DNA of 64,000 nucleotides from Phaeacidiphilus oryzae TH49 (lineage in GTDB: Bacteria > Actinomycetota > Actinomycetes > Streptomycetales > Streptomycetaceae): assembly GCF_000744815.1 (NCBI RefSeq), contig NZ_JQMQ01000005.1, positions 3,728,055 through 3,792,054 of the forward strand, read 5' to 3'. Below, one piece after another: positions 8,824-17,333 of the stretch; position 1 is the stretch's first letter; each line of letters opens with the position of its first letter. Below the pieces are notes generated by a model. That model ran no database searches, was not told the origin of the DNA, and worked only from the letters and a program-made list of their open reading frames with translations. Both the position numbers and the translations under genes were made by a program.

Positions 8824-8922
8824 ATGACCGCGTTGGAGACCATCGGGTTCTCGCTGCTGGTTCTCGCCTTCGTCGCCGGCATCGTCGCCTGCGTCGTCCT
8901 GCCGCCGTTCAAGAAGCGGTGA
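8824..8922 (+). CDS. Small single-pass membrane protein, 32 residues
   Basis: A 32-codon frame with one hydrophobic helix (residues 6-25, GFSLLVLAFVAGIVACVVLP) ending in PPFKKR, so the short basic tail is predicted cytoplasmic. TAGTTT at 8812-8817 ends 6 bp before the ATG, which fits a -10 box for leaderless transcription; GGGGA also lies 2-6 bp upstream. The last 14 bp overlap the convergent ArsR gene. I do not recognise a family. The link to the neighbouring metal genes is only positional. Confidence 0.5.
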   Translation: MTALETIGFSLLVLAFVAGIVACVVLPPFKKR

Positions 8923-9271
8923 GGTTGGCCAGCAGCATGTCCACCCGCGGGGAGCTGAGGGAGTAGCGGACGACCCGGCCCTCCTTCTCCGCGCGGACCG
9001 CGCCCGCCGCGCGGAGCAGCCGCAGCGCCTGCGAGACCGCCGTGTCGCTGATGCCGGTCGCGAGGGCGAGGTCGGAGACCGCGATCGGCCCCGCGCTCCG
9101 CACCGCGAGCAGCAGCGAGAGCCGGCCCGGATCGGCCAGCAGGCCGAACAGCTCGGACCAGGCGCGCACCCCGGCCGGGTCGCCGATCCCGGCGATTGCC
9201 TCGCACACCGTGTGCTCATCGATCGCGCGCCGGTGGGCGCGCTCGGCGGGAACCAGATGCATGGCCCCCAT
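8909..9271 (-). CDS. ArsR/SmtB family metalloregulator
   Basis: A 120-residue winged-helix repressor (start at 9271, or internal Met at 9262). The recognition region reads VSDLALATGISDTAVSQALR followed by the wing EKEGRVVRYSL. The ELCVCDL motif of classical ArsR is absent; His residues at both ends of RAHRRAIDEH, and the Cys just after, could ligate metal, as in some Ni/Co sensors. An inverted repeat 25 bp upstream of the start is the likely autoregulatory operator. It is divergent from a Ni/Co permease, suggesting nickel or cobalt as the signal. Confidence 0.8.
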   Translation of the reverse strand: MGAMHLVPAERAHRRAIDEHTVCEAIAGIGDPAGVRAWSELFGLLADPGRLSLLLAVRSAGPIAVSDLALATGISDTAVSQALRLLRAAGAVRAEKEGRVVRYSLSSPRVDMLLANLTAS

Positions 9272-9296
9272 CCTGCCCCGCCGGCCTCCCCCGCCT

Positions 9297-9320
9297 CTGC
9301 ACATCTGCACATCTGTGCAG
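9297..9320. promoter_or_regulatory. Probable ArsR operator
   Basis: CTGCACAT is directly repeated (9297-9304, 9305-9312), and the second copy forms an inverted repeat CTGCACA-TC-TGTGCAG (9305-9320). It lies just upstream of the ArsR start and before the riboswitch of the divergent permease, so it could serve both genes. Confidence 0.6.
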
Positions 9321-9360
9321 GCTTGTAGCTCATGCCCGGCCCCGGATACCGTGGGCGCGC

Positions 9361-9560
9361 CGTGGTGCTCGGGAAGACCGGTGGAAGACCGGAGCGGCCC
9401 TCGCCACTGTGATCGGGAAGTCGACGTGCCGTCAGCGAGTCCTCGTCGGAGGACGGTTGGGTCACGGGAGCCCGGGGGCATCACCCCCGGACACCTGGAA
9501 GGCCAGGCGCGAACGACGTCAGCACCCGTAAGCCAGGAGACCGGCCACGGCACGCGATAA
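9361..9560 (+). promoter_or_regulatory. Cobalamin riboswitch
   Basis: The leader of the permease gene contains the conserved B12-aptamer blocks in order: GGTGGAAGACCGGAGCGG and CGCCACTGTGA (about 9380-9412), and the closing GCCAGGAGACCGGCC (9532-9546). These match the class I/II cobalamin aptamer consensus. The permease ATG is 44 nt beyond the last block with a GGAGAGG ribosome site (9578-9584), so control may be at translation initiation. Cobalamin would be expected to repress uptake of cobalt, its metal. Confidence 0.85.
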
Positions 9561-9589
9561 CCCATCCACGAGGTGCTGGAGAGGCTGCC

Positions 9590-10729
9590 ATGGCTACCGG
9601 TATGCCTGCGTCGACGCAGGCGCAGAAGCAGCAGAAGAAGAGTTCGGCCGTCCCCCGCCGCACCCGCGCGGACTGGCTGCGGACCGGGGGGCTGCTGGCC
9701 GTCATCCTCGCCCTCCACCTGCTGGCCTTCGGCCTGCTGCTCCTGGTGGTGGCGCCACGCCGGCACACCGTGGGGAACCAGGTGTTCGGGGTCGGGCTCG
9801 GGATCACCGCGTACACCCTCGGCATGCGGCACGCCTTCGACGCGGACCACATCGCCGCCATCGACAACACCACCCGCAAGCTGATGGCGGACGGCAAGCG
9901 GCCGGTCTCGGTCGGCTTCTGGTTCGCCCTCGGCCACTCCAGCGTGGTCGTCCTGCTGGCGCTGCTGATCGCCACCGGCACCCGGGCCGTGGGCACCCTC
10001 ACCGGGACCGGCGCCGGCCAGGGCTCGGGCGCCCACCGGGTGCTGGAGCTCGTCGGCACCTGCGTCTCCGGCGGCTTCCTCTATCTCATCGCCGCACTCA
10101 ACCTGGTCTCGCTGGCCGGGATCGCCCGGGTCTTCCGGGCCATGCGCTCCGGCGTCTTCGACGAGCGGGAGCTGGAGCGGCGGCTGGACGGCCGCGGGCT
10201 CCTCAACCGGGTCCTCGGCCGGCTGACCCGCTCGATCACCCGGCCGGGCCAGATGTACCCGGTGGGCCTCCTCTTCGGGATCGGCTTCGACACCGCGACC
10301 GAGGTGACCCTGATGGTGATGGCGGGCAGCGGCGCCGCCGCCGGGCTGCCCTGGTACGGCATCGTCTGCCTGCCGCTGCTCTTCGCCGCCGGGATGTCAC
10401 TCTTCGACACTCTGGACGGCACCTTCATGAATTTCGCGTATGAATGGGCCTTCGCCAACCCGGTCCGCAAGGTCTACTACAACCTCACCATCACCGGGCT
10501 CTCGGTGGCGGTGGCGTTCCTGATCGGCACGGTGGAACTGGTGGGTGTGCTGCACCGGCAGCTGGGGCTCGCCGACCCGGTCAGCGGCTGGATCTCGGGC
10601 GTCGACCTGAACAACGTCGGCTTCGTGATCGCCGGCCTCTTCGTACTGGTGTGGGCGGGTGCGCTGGCCTACTGGAGGCTCGGCGGGGTGGAGCGCCGGT
10701 ACACCGCGGGGGCGGGCGAGAAGCTCTGA
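9590..10729 (+). CDS. HoxN/NixA (NiCoT) family nickel/cobalt permease
   Basis: A 379-residue polytopic membrane protein with about eight helices. The metal signature of helix II, GMRHAFDADHIAAIDNTTR, is complete, as are LGHSSVVV, GIGFDTATEV and LFDTLDGTFMNFAY. A 35-residue polar N-terminus precedes helix I. Length and motifs fit secondary Ni2+/Co2+ uptake transporters. The upstream cobalamin riboswitch argues that cobalt for B12 synthesis is its main physiological substrate; the divergent ArsR gene may add metal-dependent repression. The ATG at 9590 follows a good ribosome site. Confidence 0.92.
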   Translation: MATGMPASTQAQKQQKKSSAVPRRTRADWLRTGGLLAVILALHLLAFGLLLLVVAPRRHTVGNQVFGVGLGITAYTLGMRHAFDADHIAAIDNTTRKLMADGKRPVSVGFWFALGHSSVVVLLALLIATGTRAVGTLTGTGAGQGSGAHRVLELVGTCVSGGFLYLIAALNLVSLAGIARVFRAMRSGVFDERELERRLDGRGLLNRVLGRLTRSITRPGQMYPVGLLFGIGFDTATEVTLMVMAGSGAAAGLPWYGIVCLPLLFAAGMSLFDTLDGTFMNFAYEWAFANPVRKVYYNLTITGLSVAVAFLIGTVELVGVLHRQLGLADPVSGWISGVDLNNVGFVIAGLFVLVWAGALAYWRLGGVERRYTAGAGEKL

Positions 10730-10944
10730 GGAATCCGGCATAACGTGGAACTCGGCACACCGGAACCGGGTGCGCCGGGTGAACGTCACTCAAGAGTGGC
10801 ACCGGTGGGGACGACGTGAACGTCCGGTACGGCTGGGTCGACCGGAACGGGCAGGACGCCCGGAACGACCGGGACGACCCGCACGACCGGGTGAGCGGGC
10901 CCGCCGGCGGCCGACGGGTACGGCGGATTCAGGGGAGAGCACGG

Positions 10945-12243
10945 GTGGCACGGGCAGGGTCAGGGTCACAGACGGTGGCGGAGTCGGGCGGCGCGGCGGC
11001 GCCGGGCGGCGAGAAGGAGCGGCGGGACGGCGGCGCACGCGGGCGGAGGGTCGTCCGGCGGACGACCGGGATGGCCGCGGTCGCCGCGCTGGCGCTGGTG
11101 GGCGCGAGCGCCTGCTCCTCCGGCGGCAGCGGCGGCAGCGCCAGTCAGCAGATGAAGGTCTCCGACGCGAAGATCTCGGTGGCGTTCAGCAAGGCCTCGG
11201 ACGGCGGTGTGGCCACCGACAAGCCGGTGAAGCTGAACGTGACCGGCGGCACGCTGGCCTCCGTCACCGTCGCCGACTCCCAGGGCGACCCGGTGGCCGG
11301 CACGCTGAAGTCCGGGACCTGGACGCCGACCTCCCCGCTGGGCACGGGCGCCAAGTACGTGCTGCGGGCCAGTGCCACGTCCGGTTCCGGCACCAAGCCC
11401 AAGGTGGACCGGATCTCTTTCACCACCGAGTCCCCGGGCAGCGACAGCCAGATGCTGCTGGACTCGATCAGCCCCGCCAAGGACTCCGTGGTCGGCGTCG
11501 CGCAGCCGGTCTCGATCATCTTCTCCACCCCGGTCGCCGAGTCGGCCCGGGCCGCCATCGAGAAGCAGATCAAGATCACCACCTCGAACGGCACCACCGG
11601 GGCCTTCCACTGGTTCGGCGACAGCCGGGTGGACTGGCGGCCGCAGAACTACTGGCAGACCGGCACCAAGGTCACCGTGGCCGCCGACTTCAACGGCGTC
11701 TCGGACGGCAACGGGCGGCTGGGGATACACGACTACGTCCACCACTTCACCGTCGGCTCCGACGTGCGGGTGGTCGACGACATCAACTCCCACCAGATGA
11801 AGGTCTACAACGGCGGCAAGCTGGTGCGGACCATGGCCTCGGACGCCGGGCGGCCGGGGATGTCCACCTGGACCGGGACGATGGCGATCATCGACAAGCA
11901 GCCCACGGTGCACATGACCTCGTGCAGCGTCGGGATAGCGTGCTCGAAGAGCGACCCCAACTACTACGACCTGTCCCTGCCGTGGGACCTCCACCTGACG
12001 TACTCCGGTACGTACATCCACTACTCGACCGGCGACACCGACCCGGGCTCGGACAACAGCTCGCACGGCTGCATCCATCTCGCGCTGGCGGACGCCAAGT
12101 GGCTGTACGGCTACGTGAAGCCGGGGGATCCGGTCACGGTGAACGGGTCCGGTGACAAGGCGGCGGCGGACAACGGGTTCGCGGACTGGAACATGTCCTG
12201 GTCGCAGTGGAAGACGGGCTCGTCCGCGGCGTACAACGCGTAG
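10945..12243 (+). CDS. L,D-transpeptidase lipoprotein (YkuD family with Ig-like domains)
   Basis: About 432 residues from the GTG at 10945, preferred because AGGGGAGAG sits just upstream; a longer frame from 10816 lacks support. The N-terminus has a basic segment (GRRVVRRTTG), a hydrophobic stretch and the lipobox VGASAC with acylated Cys57. Two Ig-like domains follow (about 70-270), then the YkuD domain with the catalytic motif SSHGCIHL (Cys376, preceding His). This is the architecture of mycobacterial LdtMt2-type enzymes, which make 3-3 crosslinks in peptidoglycan outside the membrane. Confidence 0.92.
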   Translation: MARAGSGSQTVAESGGAAAPGGEKERRDGGARGRRVVRRTTGMAAVAALALVGASACSSGGSGGSASQQMKVSDAKISVAFSKASDGGVATDKPVKLNVTGGTLASVTVADSQGDPVAGTLKSGTWTPTSPLGTGAKYVLRASATSGSGTKPKVDRISFTTESPGSDSQMLLDSISPAKDSVVGVAQPVSIIFSTPVAESARAAIEKQIKITTSNGTTGAFHWFGDSRVDWRPQNYWQTGTKVTVAADFNGVSDGNGRLGIHDYVHHFTVGSDVRVVDDINSHQMKVYNGGKLVRTMASDAGRPGMSTWTGTMAIIDKQPTVHMTSCSVGIACSKSDPNYYDLSLPWDLHLTYSGTYIHYSTGDTDPGSDNSSHGCIHLALADAKWLYGYVKPGDPVTVNGSGDKAAADNGFADWNMSWSQWKTGSSAAYNA

Positions 12244-12336
12244 CGGTCGGCCTTTCCCCGTGGCCCTTCCCGCACCGGTCACCACGCGGGAGGGGCGGCG
12301 ACGCGGTCGTGCGTCGGCGGGTGCGGCTGCGTAGTC

Positions 12337-12451
12337 GGCGGGCCGCGCAGTTCCCCGCGCCCCTGATTCGCCTGGCCCTTCGGGCCGCGAATCCGGGGCG
12401 CCCCGCGATTTGCGAAGCAAATCAAGGGGCGCGGGAACTGCGCGGCCCGCC
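12337..12451. repeat. Dispersed GC-rich inverted repeat, copy 2, likely bidirectional terminator
   Basis: Arms of about 32 bp (12337-12368 and 12420-12451) share the core GGGGCGCGGGGAACTGCGCGG with the copy at 8618-8748. The inner part holds a second hairpin (ggcccttcgggcc). The repeat lies between the convergent L,D-transpeptidase and flotillin-like genes, where it could stop transcription from both sides. No gene is seen in 12244-12515. Confidence 0.7.
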
Positions 12452-12515
12452 GCGAACGGCGCCGCACCCGCCGACGCGCGAGCGCGTCGCCGCCCGCGCA
12501 GGGCGCAGCCGCGGG

Positions 12516-13658
12516 CTACTCGTCGATCGCGAGCCGCTCCTTCGGCGTCGAGCGCTGAGCGCCGGCGCCGCTGCCGTCGCCGTTGCGGAGGTTGTTGCGG
12601 ACCGAGTCCAGAATGGTCAGGCCCTGGCCGACCAGCCCGGCGGCGATCTCGCCGAGGCCGTCCGCCCCGTTCAGGACGTTGACGTTGGCTCCGGACAGAC
12701 CCGCCGCCGCCTCCTTGACGATCATCGGCAGCTGGTCGATCAGCTTCTGGTCCAGCGCCACCCGGTCGTTGGACGCCGCCGCCTCGGCCTGGATCCGCAT
12801 CCGCTCCGCGTCGGCCTTGGCCATCACCCGGATCCGCTCGGCCTCCGCCTCGGCCGGCTTGACCACCTCGGCGATCAGCTGCTGCTGACGCAGCAGCGCC
12901 TGCCGCTGGGCCAGTTCGGTCTGCGCGGCCAGCACCTCCTGCTGCGCGCTGGCCTGCGCCAGCGGGCCGGCCTGTGCGGCCCTGGCCTGCGCCTGGTCCA
13001 CCTCGGCCTGGTACTGCGCCTGGACCACCGAGGTCTCGCGGGTGTACTCGGCCTGCTTGCGGGCCGCCGCCTGCTGCGCCTCGGCCGCCGCCCGGGAGGC
13101 CTCGGCCTGGGCGATCTGCGCCTGCCGCTGGATCGCGGCCCGGTGCGGGGCGGACATCGCGTCGATGTAGCCGGTCTTGCCGTCGTCGATGGACTGGATC
13201 TGCAGAGAGTCCACGATCAGGCCGATCTTGGCCATCTCCGCCTTCGATGTGTCCAGCACCTCGGTGGCCAGCTTCTGGCGCTCCGTCACGATCTCCTCGA
13301 CCGTCATCGAGCCGATGATCGACCGCAGGTGGCCGGCGAAGATCCGGCCGGTCAGGATCGACATCTGGTCCTGGTCGGAGAGGAACCGCTGGCCGGCGTT
13401 GACGATGCTCTCGTCGTCGTTGCCCACCTTGAACGCGATCACCGCGCGGACGGTGAGCGCGATCCCCTGCCGGGTCACGCAGGTCTCGGCGACCTCTGCC
13501 TCGCACATCGCGAGGGTGAGGTAGCGGACCTTGCGGAAGACCGGCAGGACGAACTTGCCGTGCCCGGTGACCACCCGGAACGGTGCTCCCTGGAGCCCCC
13601 TCCGCCCCCCGGAGATCAGCATCGCCTGGTCGGGCGCGGGCACCCGGTAACCGAACAT
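12516..13658 (-). CDS. SPFH/flotillin-like protein
   Basis: A 380-residue SPFH (stomatin/prohibitin/flotillin) protein. The SPFH domain occupies about 1-190 (FRVVTGHGKFVLPVFRK; SMTVEEIVTERQKL), followed by a long Ala/Gln/Glu coiled coil (190-320, with AEAEAERIRVMAKADAERMR). There is no strong transmembrane helix, so membrane attachment is probably peripheral. Such proteins scaffold membrane microdomains. The ATG has AGGGGA upstream. The next upstream gene, 38 bp away on the same strand, is NfeD-like, the usual partner of bacterial flotillins, which supports the call. Confidence 0.88.
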   Translation of the reverse strand: MFGYRVPAPDQAMLISGGRRGLQGAPFRVVTGHGKFVLPVFRKVRYLTLAMCEAEVAETCVTRQGIALTVRAVIAFKVGNDDESIVNAGQRFLSDQDQMSILTGRIFAGHLRSIIGSMTVEEIVTERQKLATEVLDTSKAEMAKIGLIVDSLQIQSIDDGKTGYIDAMSAPHRAAIQRQAQIAQAEASRAAAEAQQAAARKQAEYTRETSVVQAQYQAEVDQAQARAAQAGPLAQASAQQEVLAAQTELAQRQALLRQQQLIAEVVKPAEAEAERIRVMAKADAERMRIQAEAAASNDRVALDQKLIDQLPMIVKEAAAGLSGANVNVLNGADGLGEIAAGLVGQGLTILDSVRNNLRNGDGSGAGAQRSTPKERLAIDE

Positions 13659-13696
13659 CTCGTCCCCTCATGTGACGTCGATGATGTGTGTCAGCC

Positions 13697-13939
13697 TCAG
13701 TTGAGCTGGTCCAGCGGGTCGGCCTCGGTGTCTGACCATGCGATGACGTCGACCTGTCGGGCCCCGCGCGAGTCGATGACCAGCACCTGGGCCCCTGGGG
13801 CCAGCGGTTCGGACGACCAGGCGATCAACGTCTCGGAGCCGCCCCGCACCCGGACCAGGACCTCGCCCGGACCGGCGTCGCCGCGGGTTCCCACGACCAG
13901 TACGCCGGTACAGCCGATGACGTCCTCGTCCCGTGCCAC
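13697..13939 (-). CDS. Small NfeD-like OB-fold protein
   Basis: An 80-residue beta-rich protein starting at GTG 13939, chosen because GGGGGAGAG lies six bases upstream; a longer frame to 13978 begins in an Arg-rich non-conserved stretch. The pattern GCTGVLVVGTRGDAGPGEVL then GGSETLIAWSSEPLAPGAQV resembles the soluble C-terminal OB-fold of NfeD without its membrane helices. It precedes the flotillin-like gene on the same strand, so the two probably form an operon acting on membrane domains. Confidence 0.65.
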   Translation of the reverse strand: MARDEDVIGCTGVLVVGTRGDAGPGEVLVRVRGGSETLIAWSSEPLAPGAQVLVIDSRGARQVDVIAWSDTEADPLDQLN

Positions 13940-14118
13940 GGGCGCTCTCCCCCTCGTCTCCCTCTGGCGCGTGTCCACCTCTGTCGGCGGTCGGATCCGG
14001 CCTCGTCCGGAACCTGCCGCCTATCTTCCCGCCGACCGGGTCGGATGACGCCTCACCGGCGCGAATTCAGCGGATCTTCAGTAGCGCGCGGGACGCGCGC
14101 GACCGCTGGGAAGCGCGA

Positions 14119-14163
14119 AGGGAGCGCCGCCCTCCCGTCGAGGACGGGTGGGCGGCGCTCCCT
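14119..14163 (-). terminator. Strong hairpin after the MFS gene
   Basis: Arms of 21 bp (14119-14139, 14143-14163) with one T-T mismatch and a 3-base loop lie about 60 bp beyond the MFS stop on the minus strand. The 13940-14224 interval holds no gene. Confidence 0.75.
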
Positions 14164-14224
14164 CGGGCGTTCTCGGGCCGGCGGCCGGTCGTCGGCCGGT
14201 CGCCCGCCGGCCGCCCGCCGGCCG

Positions 14225-16614
14225 TCAGTCGGCGCCGTGGGCCAGCGCCAGGTCGACGCCGTCCCGGCCGCCCCCCTGCAGCGAGACCGCCGTGCTGGCC
14301 GGCGGGTAGCCGGTGGCGACCAGGGTGAACTCGGAGCCGGCCAGGCCGTCGAAGGCGTACGCGCCGTCCTCGCCGGTGAGGTGGTTGCGGACCACCGATC
14401 CGCCGGCGTCGAGGAGGGAGACCTTGGCGTGCGCCAGCGGCCGGCCGGCCGGGTCGCGGACGACTCCGCGTATGGCGGCGGCCTGCGGCAGGGTGAGGTC
14501 CTGGCGGACCGGTCCGCCGGCGCCGGCGTCGACCGGGACGGCGACCGGCTGGTGCCCCTCGGCGGTGAACGCCAGGGTGTACCCGCCGGGCGCCAGCCGC
14601 TCGAAGCCGTACCCGCCCTCGGCGGAGGTCAGGCCGGAGGCGACCACCTCGCCGGCCTGGTCGGTGACCACCACCAGGGCTCCCGCCACGGGCAGGCCGC
14701 CGGAGCCGAGGACCGTGCCGTGGATGCCGGTCGATCCGCCGAGCAGGAGGTCGACGGCGGCCGGGCCGGCGCCGGGGCGCAGCGGGACGGTGGTGGCCTC
14801 CGGCTGGTGGCCGGGGGCGGAGGCGATCAGCACCAGGGCGTCCGCGCCGTCCGCGCCGAGCGCCCCGGCGGCGAACGGGCGGACGGCGTACCGGCCGTCG
14901 GCGCCGGAGCGGGCCAGGGCGAGCTGGCGGCCCGTCTGGTCGATCGCGGTCACGGTCGCGCCGGGGACCGGCCGGCCGTCCGAGGAGAGGACGCTGCCGT
15001 GGACGGCGGGGGCGGGCTCCCGGGCGGCGTCGGCCGCCTCGGCGGCGAGGGCGGCGACCGCCGCGTGCACGGGGGTGGGGCGGCCACGGCCTCGGCGGCG
15101 GAGCCGGCCCCGACCTCCGCGCCCTGGGCGTCCCGCAGGACCTGCTCGGCCTGCGGGGCCTGCGCGTCCTGTGCGTCCCGCGCGTCCTCCGCGGCCGACG
15201 CGCCCCGCGACGCCCTGTTCAGCGGGATGGCCAGCGCGACCGCCCCGGCGACCACGGCGACCCCGCAGCCGATCAGCAGCCCGGTCCTGAAGCCGGTACG
15301 CGAGGGCAGGGCGACGCCGCCCATCGTCACCGTCATATGGGCCAGGACGACGCCGATCACCGCCGAGGAGACGGTGGTGCCGATCGACCGCATCAGGGTG
15401 TTGAAGCTGTTGGCCGAGGCGGTCTCGGAGATCGGCACCCCGCCCATGATCAGGGCCGGCATGGCGCCGTACCCGAAGCCGACGCCGATGCTGGCGATCA
15501 GCGCGGCGATCATCAGGCCCCACGGGTGGCCCATCAGGCCGACCGCGGTGCCGTAGCCGGCGGCCAGGACGATCGCGCCGACGGTCAGGGTGATCTTGGC
15601 GTTGGTCCTGGCGGTGAGCTTGGCGCCGATCGGTGAGACCAGCATCATCCCCAGCCCGCCCGGCATCATCCACAGGCCGGTGGCCTGGATGGACTGGCCG
15701 AGGCCGTAGCCGGTGGCCCTGGGCAGCTCCATCAGCTGAGGCATGATCAGCTGCTGGGCGTACATGGCGAATCCGACGATCACCGAGGCCAGGTTGGTGA
15801 CCAGCACCTGGCCGCGGGCCGTGGTGCGGAGGTCCACCACCGGGTCCTTGCAGCGCAGCTCCCACCAGCCCCAGATCAGCAGCAGGGCCACCGCGCCGCC
15901 GAGCATCCCGAGGGTGGTGCCGCTGGTCCAGCCCCAGTCGGAGCCCTTGGAGATCGCCAGCAGCAGGCAGGCGAGGCCGGCCCCGAGGCCCACGGCCCCG
16001 GCGAAGTCGAAGCGGGAGCGCCCGGCCGCCGCCGCCCGGCGCGGGGTCTTCGGGACGAACAGCAGGATCAGCAGTCCGGAGACCAGGCCGAGGCCGGCCG
16101 ACACCCAGAACAGCACGTGCCAGTCGGAGTGCTGGGCGATGGCCGCGGCCAGCGGGAGGCCGAGGGCGCCGCCGATCCCCAGCGAGGAGCTGATCAGGGC
16201 GACCGAGGAGCCGAGCCGCTCGGGCGGCATCAGGTCGCGGAGCGCGCTGATGCCGAGAGCGATCAGGCCGGAGGCGAGTCCTTGGAGCGCCCGGCCGATC
16301 ACCATCGGCAGCAGCGAGTCCGAGAACGCGCACAGCACCGAGCCGCCGACCAGCGGAACGATGCTGATCAGCAGCATCGGGCGCTTGCCGTAGAGGTCGC
16401 CGAGCCTGCCGACGGTGGGGGTGGCGACCGCGGCCGCGAGGAGGGTGACGGTGATCGCCCAGGTGGCGTTGGAGGCGGAGGTGTTCAGGAGCTTCGGCAG
16501 ATCACCCACGATCGGGATGATCAGCGTCTGCATCAGGGCGACCACGATGCCGGCGAAGGCCAGCGTGAAGACGACGGCCCCTGGTCGCGCCGTCGTGGGT
16601 CTGGCGGTGGTCAT
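14225..16614 (-). CDS. MFS drug exporter fused to carboxypeptidase-regulatory-like repeats, apparent frameshift
   Basis: The N-terminal 500 residues are a 14-helix DHA2/EmrB-type proton-coupled exporter with VGRLGDLYGKRPMLL after helix 2. The C-terminal 280 residues hold about three beta-sandwich repeats of the carboxypeptidase regulatory-like type, each with a GxxVxGAxVxxxDxxG pattern, for example GTVLGSGGLPVAGALVVVTD. The frame changes at a G5-T-G4 tract (15071-15080 on the plus strand); one extra base joins both parts into a protein of about 797 residues. The ATG at 16614 has AGGAGGA upstream. The extra domain would face outside or cap the pore; its role is unknown. Regulated by the divergent MarR gene. 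Confidence 0.82.
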
Positions 16615-16689
16615 GGTGAGGGTTCCTCCTAGGTCCACCCCGGCGCTCGACCGGCCCGAGCGACAGCAATGTGCACCATACATAGAACG

Positions 16690-16702
16690 TGTGCACTGCA
16701 CA
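16690..16702. promoter_or_regulatory. Probable MarR operator
   Basis: TGTGCA-C-TGCACA is a perfect 13-bp palindrome in the 160-bp divergent region between the exporter and the MarR gene. A related half-site, ATGTGCACC, lies 20 bp to the left. Position and symmetry fit a MarR dimer site controlling both genes. Confidence 0.6.
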
Positions 16703-16776
16703 ACGTATGCTGACTACACATTCGCCTTCGCCGGTCCATACTGGCCTGGGGGCGAGACGAGGCGGCAGCGGAAGCA

Positions 16777-17241
16777 GTGGGAGTGGGCGTGAAGAAGCCG
16801 ACCGAGGCGGTGGAGTACGAGACGATGCTGCTGGGCCGGCACGTCTGGCTGAGCTCCCGTACCAAGCACACCGCGGGCAGTCTGGAGCGCAGCGCCTACA
16901 TCCTGCTCTCCAGGCTGGAGTTGGTCGGGATGATGTCCATCGGCGAGCTGAGCGAGGCCTTCGGCCTGGACGCGTCCACCCTCAACCGGCAGACCAAGGC
17001 GATGACCAGGGAAGGCCTGATCGAGCGGATCCCCGACCCGGAGGGCGGGATCGCCCGCAAGTTCCGGCTCACCGAGGACGGCTCGCGGCGGCTCGCCGAG
17101 GCGCGCAGCGAGATGGTCGGCGGCCTGGACAAGGTCCTCGCCGACTGGTCCCCGGAGGAGGTGCAGAACTTCGTGGACTGCCTCCGCCGCTTCAACGCCT
17201 CCATCGAGCAGATCGAGGGCCGCCCCTGGCCGCGGCCCTAG
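16777..17241 (+). CDS. MarR family transcriptional regulator
   Basis: About 150 residues. The winged helix contains MSIGELSEAFGLDASTLNRQ (recognition helix) and the wing RIPDPEGGIARKFRLTEDG. Three in-frame GTG codons (16777, 16783, 16789) compete as the start; GGGAG five bases before 16789 favours the last. It is divergent from the MFS exporter, the classic arrangement for a drug-responsive repressor of an efflux gene. Confidence 0.88.
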   Translation: MGVGVKKPTEAVEYETMLLGRHVWLSSRTKHTAGSLERSAYILLSRLELVGMMSIGELSEAFGLDASTLNRQTKAMTREGLIERIPDPEGGIARKFRLTEDGSRRLAEARSEMVGGLDKVLADWSPEEVQNFVDCLRRFNASIEQIEGRPWPRP

Positions 17242-17333
17242 CCCGGTGCCGGCCGGGGTTCGGTTCTTCCGAACCCCGGGAGCGGGGGGCCGCTCCATTC
17301 CGCGCTGACCTGGTGGTTCCTAGCGTTGACGGC

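Noticed and set aside
10966-13671. 901-codon minus-strand frame over the L,D-transpeptidase and flotillin-like genes
   Set aside because: It spans two genes of opposite orientation and the inverted repeat between them; composition is Arg/Gly/Pro only.
12216-14048. 613-codon plus-strand frame across the flotillin-like and NfeD-like genes
   Set aside because: Leu/Gly/Arg/His-rich shadow antiparallel to two well-supported genes with ribosome sites.
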